9,228 nucleotides of DNA, taken from Candidatus Kappaea frigidicola. GTDB taxonomy: Bacteria > Omnitrophota > Gorgyraeia > JAGLLT01. Position 1 is the stretch's first letter; each line of letters starts with the position of its first letter. A model generated the notes under the pieces. It made no database searches and had not been told where the DNA came from. It saw only the letters and a program-made list of their open reading frames with translations. Both the position numbers and the translations under genes were made by a program. The stretch spans positions 1 through 9,228 of the forward strand of contig JAVCCI010000069.1 in NCBI GenBank assembly GCA_030765555.1, given 5' to 3'. This document shows, in pieces, positions 7,795 to 9,228 of the stretch.

Positions 7795-8211
7795 TTATTC
7801 TCCGATAATTTTTACTAAAACTCTTTTTTTTCTTTGCCCGTCGAATTCCCCGTAAAAAATCTGTTCCCATGGACCAAAATCAAGCTTACCTTCAGTAATA
7901 GCTACTACTACATCGCGTCCCATCACTGAACGCTTCAGGTGAGCATCAGCATTATCTTCGCCAACATTATGTTTATAACTTGAGACCGGTTCATGAGGAG
8001 CTAAACCCTCAAGCCATTTATCCATATCCTTATGCAGCCCCGATTCATCATCGTTAATAAAAACACTGGCAGTGATGTGCATGGCATTTACCAAACATAG
8101 GCCTTGCGAAACTCCGCTTTTTTCTACTAGCTCTTCAATCTGCGGGGTAATATTGATAAATGCTTTTTTTGTTTTTACATGAAACCACAGATACTCAGTA
8201 AATGACTTCAC
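7795..8211 (-). CDS. yjbQ: YjbQ / UPF0047 family protein (secondary thiamine-phosphate synthase-like)
   Basis: This is a single-domain protein of 138 residues, the usual family length. It shows the UPF0047 pattern: H45 in MHITAS, N53-D54 in FINDDES, N87 to H91 in EDNADAHLK, and the C-terminal signature G-K-L-D-F-G-P-W-E-Q followed by GEFDG. Family members form compact trimers with a metal-binding pocket. E. coli YjbQ has been reported to have weak thiamine-phosphate synthase activity, but the physiological role remains uncertain. I place the start at GTG 8211-8209 rather than the in-frame ATG at 8235. AAGGAG lies seven bases before the GTG, homologues begin near here, the extra residues (MPSLRRKK) are encoded by the Shine-Dalgarno region itself, and the likely promoter would leave almost no leader for the ATG. 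It is probably the first gene of the operon that includes both large glycosidase-like proteins. Confidence 0.92.
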   Translation of the reverse strand: MKSFTEYLWFHVKTKKAFINITPQIEELVEKSGVSQGLCLVNAMHITASVFINDDESGLHKDMDKWLEGLAPHEPVSSYKHNVGEDNADAHLKRSVMGRDVVVAITEGKLDFGPWEQIFYGEFDGQRKKRVLVKIIGE

Positions 8212-8218
8212 TTTTTTT

Positions 8219-8224
8219 CTCCTT
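8219..8224 (-). promoter_or_regulatory. Shine-Dalgarno AAGGAG deciding the yjbQ start
   Basis: AAGGAG reads at 8224-8219 on the minus strand and ends seven bases before GTG 8211-8209. It is one of the strongest ribosome binding sites in the window, and it lies inside the coding sequence if the upstream ATG at 8235 were used. It therefore favours the GTG start. Confidence 0.75.
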
Positions 8225-8244
8225 AATGAGGGCATCTGTTATGG

Positions 8245-8273
8245 AATATAATGAACATAACCGATAAGCCCAA
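8245..8273 (-). promoter_or_regulatory. Predicted sigma70-type promoter for the yjbQ-glycosidase operon
   Basis: Reading the minus strand, a -35-like TTGGGC (8273-8268, three of six consensus bases) is followed by exactly 17 bases and then a -10-like TATATT (8250-8245, five of six). Transcription would begin near 8238, giving a leader of about 27 bases that holds the AAGGAG site before the GTG at 8211. It sits in the only sizeable gap of the window. The -35 match is weak, so this is a prediction from spacing and position. Confidence 0.5.
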
Positions 8274-8277
8274 ATTA

Positions 8278-8316
8278 ATCCCCCATTCTTTGATTTCCAA
8301 AGAATGTAGAGGGGAT
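8278..8316 (-). terminator. Hairpin between the hydrolase gene and yjbQ, possible weak terminator
   Basis: A perfect 9-bp inverted repeat, CATTCTTTG (8284-8292) and CAAAGAATG (8298-8306), closes a 5-base loop. An outer 6-bp stem, ATCCCC (8278-8283) with GGGGAT (8311-8316), extends it across a one-sided 4-base bulge (TAGA, 8307-8310). It begins 15 bases after the hydrolase stop, where a terminator is expected. The 3' tail on the transcribed strand is only UAAUUU, not a full U-run, so termination may be weak. It could instead be a transcript-stabilising structure or a protein-binding site. Confidence 0.5.
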
Positions 8317-8330
8317 ATGTATTCAAATTA

Positions 8331-9137
8331 TCATCTCTTCTTTAGTTCATTTACAAAACTCTCGATTGCTTTAAGGAATTCAACCTTTGATTCATTATAG
8401 CAGGTTGCGTGTTCGCCCTTCAGCTTTATAAATTTCTTCGGCTCGGAGGCTGTTTTAAAAAGTTTAATTGCCATTTCTATGTCAAGGACTTCGTCATTAA
8501 CAGAATGTAAAAAAAGCTTGGGAACATTTACTTGTTTTATTTTTTTTAAAGAATCAAGCTTATACGAAAAAGCAAAGGCTGGCAAATAAGGATAACGCCT
8601 GACAGCCACATCTTTAGCACTAGACAGAACTCCTTCTAAAATAAGAGCTCTAACATTTTCTTTTGTAGCCAAATCAACCGCCACCGCACTGCCCAATGAG
8701 GAGCCATAAATAATTATATTCTCTGACTTCAGGCCACGCACCTGTCTTAAATAAGAATAGGCAGCTTCAGCATCAAGATACAAACCTTTTTCAGTCAGCT
8801 TCCCCTGACTTAAACCAAATCCCCTGTAATCAATCATGAAAATGTTAAAGCCAAGAGACCTGAGAACCATCATCTTATCAAGCCGATAACTTATGTTGCC
8901 TGCATTCCCGTGAAAGAACAAAACTGTATACGTAGCTTTTTCATAAGGTATATACCAACCATTAAGCTTTGCTCCATCAGCGGTCTTAATAAAAACATTT
9001 TTGTATAATAAACCTACATCTTCGGGATAAAGCAAAATTTCTTTTTCAGGAAAGAAAACTGTCTTTTTTTCTAAGAATTTTGTGTACAAGAATAGCCCTA
9101 AAAAAATTATAACTACAAATAATAATAAATAAAGCAC
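8331..9137 (-). CDS. Membrane-anchored alpha/beta hydrolase (BEM46/ABHD13-17-like)
   Basis: This 268-residue serine hydrolase has an N-terminal membrane segment at about 1-19 and a catalytic domain from about 45. The oxyanion-loop motif HGNAGN is at 76-81. The nucleophile is S147 in GSSLG (145-149), the acid is probably D215 in HSVNDEVLD, and the base is H243 in GEHATCYNES. MIDYRGFGLSQGK (101-113) is also typical of the BEM46/ABHD13/ABHD17 group. Some eukaryotic relatives are depalmitoylases or lipases; bacterial substrates are mostly unknown, though an ester, thioester or peptide-like bond near the membrane is plausible. The start is GTG 9137-9135, one base after the stop of the upstream gene. 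It has no clear Shine-Dalgarno sequence, so it is probably coupled to that gene. A hairpin follows its stop, so it probably ends an earlier transcription unit rather than belonging with yjbQ. Confidence 0.9.
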   Translation of the reverse strand: MLYLLLFVVIIFLGLFLYTKFLEKKTVFFPEKEILLYPEDVGLLYKNVFIKTADGAKLNGWYIPYEKATYTVLFFHGNAGNISYRLDKMMVLRSLGFNIFMIDYRGFGLSQGKLTEKGLYLDAEAAYSYLRQVRGLKSENIIIYGSSLGSAVAVDLATKENVRALILEGVLSSAKDVAVRRYPYLPAFAFSYKLDSLKKIKQVNVPKLFLHSVNDEVLDIEMAIKLFKTASEPKKFIKLKGEHATCYNESKVEFLKAIESFVNELKKR

Positions 9138-9138
9138 T

Positions 9139-9228
9139 TTATTCTTTTGTCCAAATTCTTAGATTTAAATTTAAGTCTTCCACTAGCCCAATAACGAGCT
9201 CTAGATCCTGATAATATTCGACAACTTG
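9139..9228 (-). CDS. C-terminal 29 codons of an unrecognised protein, cut by window edge
   Basis: An open frame enters from the right edge and ends at TAA 9141-9139, one base before the GTG of the alpha/beta hydrolase. The visible residues end in LVEDLNLNLRIWTKE, which looks like a normal soluble protein terminus with an acidic helix followed by a short strand. The abutting stop and start resemble the other operon junctions in the window, which favours this frame over the other two. I do not recognise the family, and 29 residues are too few to name one. Confidence 0.6.
   Translation of the reverse strand, partial: QVVEYYQDLELVIGLVEDLNLNLRIWTKE

Noticed and set aside
8212..8235. ATG at 8235 as the yjbQ start
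   Set aside because: It would place the AAGGAG site inside the coding region and add eight residues not expected for the family; kept only as an alternative.
8212..8330. TPP riboswitch, considered because yjbQ may relate to thiamine
   Set aside because: No thi-box elements such as CUGAGA are present in the leader, and the predicted leader of about 27 bases is too short for one.
9117..9228. Alternative minus-strand frame entering from the right edge and running into the hydrolase gene
   Set aside because: It overlaps the hydrolase start out of frame and ends in an Ile/Tyr/Leu-rich tail produced by AT-rich sequence; the frame ending at 9139 gives a cleaner operon junction.
1..9228. Mobile element, CRISPR, tRNA or defence-system signatures
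   Set aside because: No transposase, integrase, regularly spaced repeat, tRNA-like cloverleaf or defence domain was found on either strand; every gene fits metabolic or envelope functions.

Overview
The window is about 9.2 kb of AT-rich bacterial DNA in which every gene lies on the minus strand, so transcription runs from high to low coordinates. Spacing is tight: most genes are separated by 1 to 24 bases or overlap, and the largest gap is about 119 bases. The gene content, low GC, discoidin-bearing glycosidases and an AsmA-like membrane protein with an NPPGF/LDLPELY motif suggest an uncultured, probably Gram-negative lineage of the Omnitrophota type. That placement is an inference from protein style; no marker gene is present. 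The standard genetic code fits throughout.

In order of transcription: the last 29 codons of an unrecognised gene (9139-9228), then a membrane-anchored alpha/beta hydrolase (8331-9137) one base behind it. A 119-base spacer follows, holding a perfect 9-bp hairpin with an outer stem and, just after it, a good sigma70-like promoter. This promoter probably starts a new operon. Its genes are a YjbQ/UPF0047 protein whose start I move to a GTG at 8211, a leaderless GH116 glycosidase with discoidin and FnIII-like modules (4822-7770), a second, exported glycosidase-like protein with two discoidin modules and an (alpha/alpha)6 catalytic-type core (1920-4841), a TatD-family metal-dependent hydrolase (1153-1923), a fumarylacetoacetate-hydrolase-family protein (384-1139), and the start of an AsmA-like protein that runs off the left edge (1-367).

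The biological centre is the pair of roughly 110-kDa carbohydrate-active proteins. They are translationally coupled through a 20-base overlap and share a closely similar discoidin module. The GH116 keeps its catalytic Glu and Asp and most glucose-site residues, but has no signal peptide. The second protein has a clear signal peptide but fits no glycoside hydrolase family I can name securely. The other operon members (YjbQ, TatD, FAH family) are widespread metabolic or repair-type enzymes, so the link to glycan metabolism rests on the two large proteins. No RNA genes, CRISPR arrays, insertion sequences or phage genes were seen.
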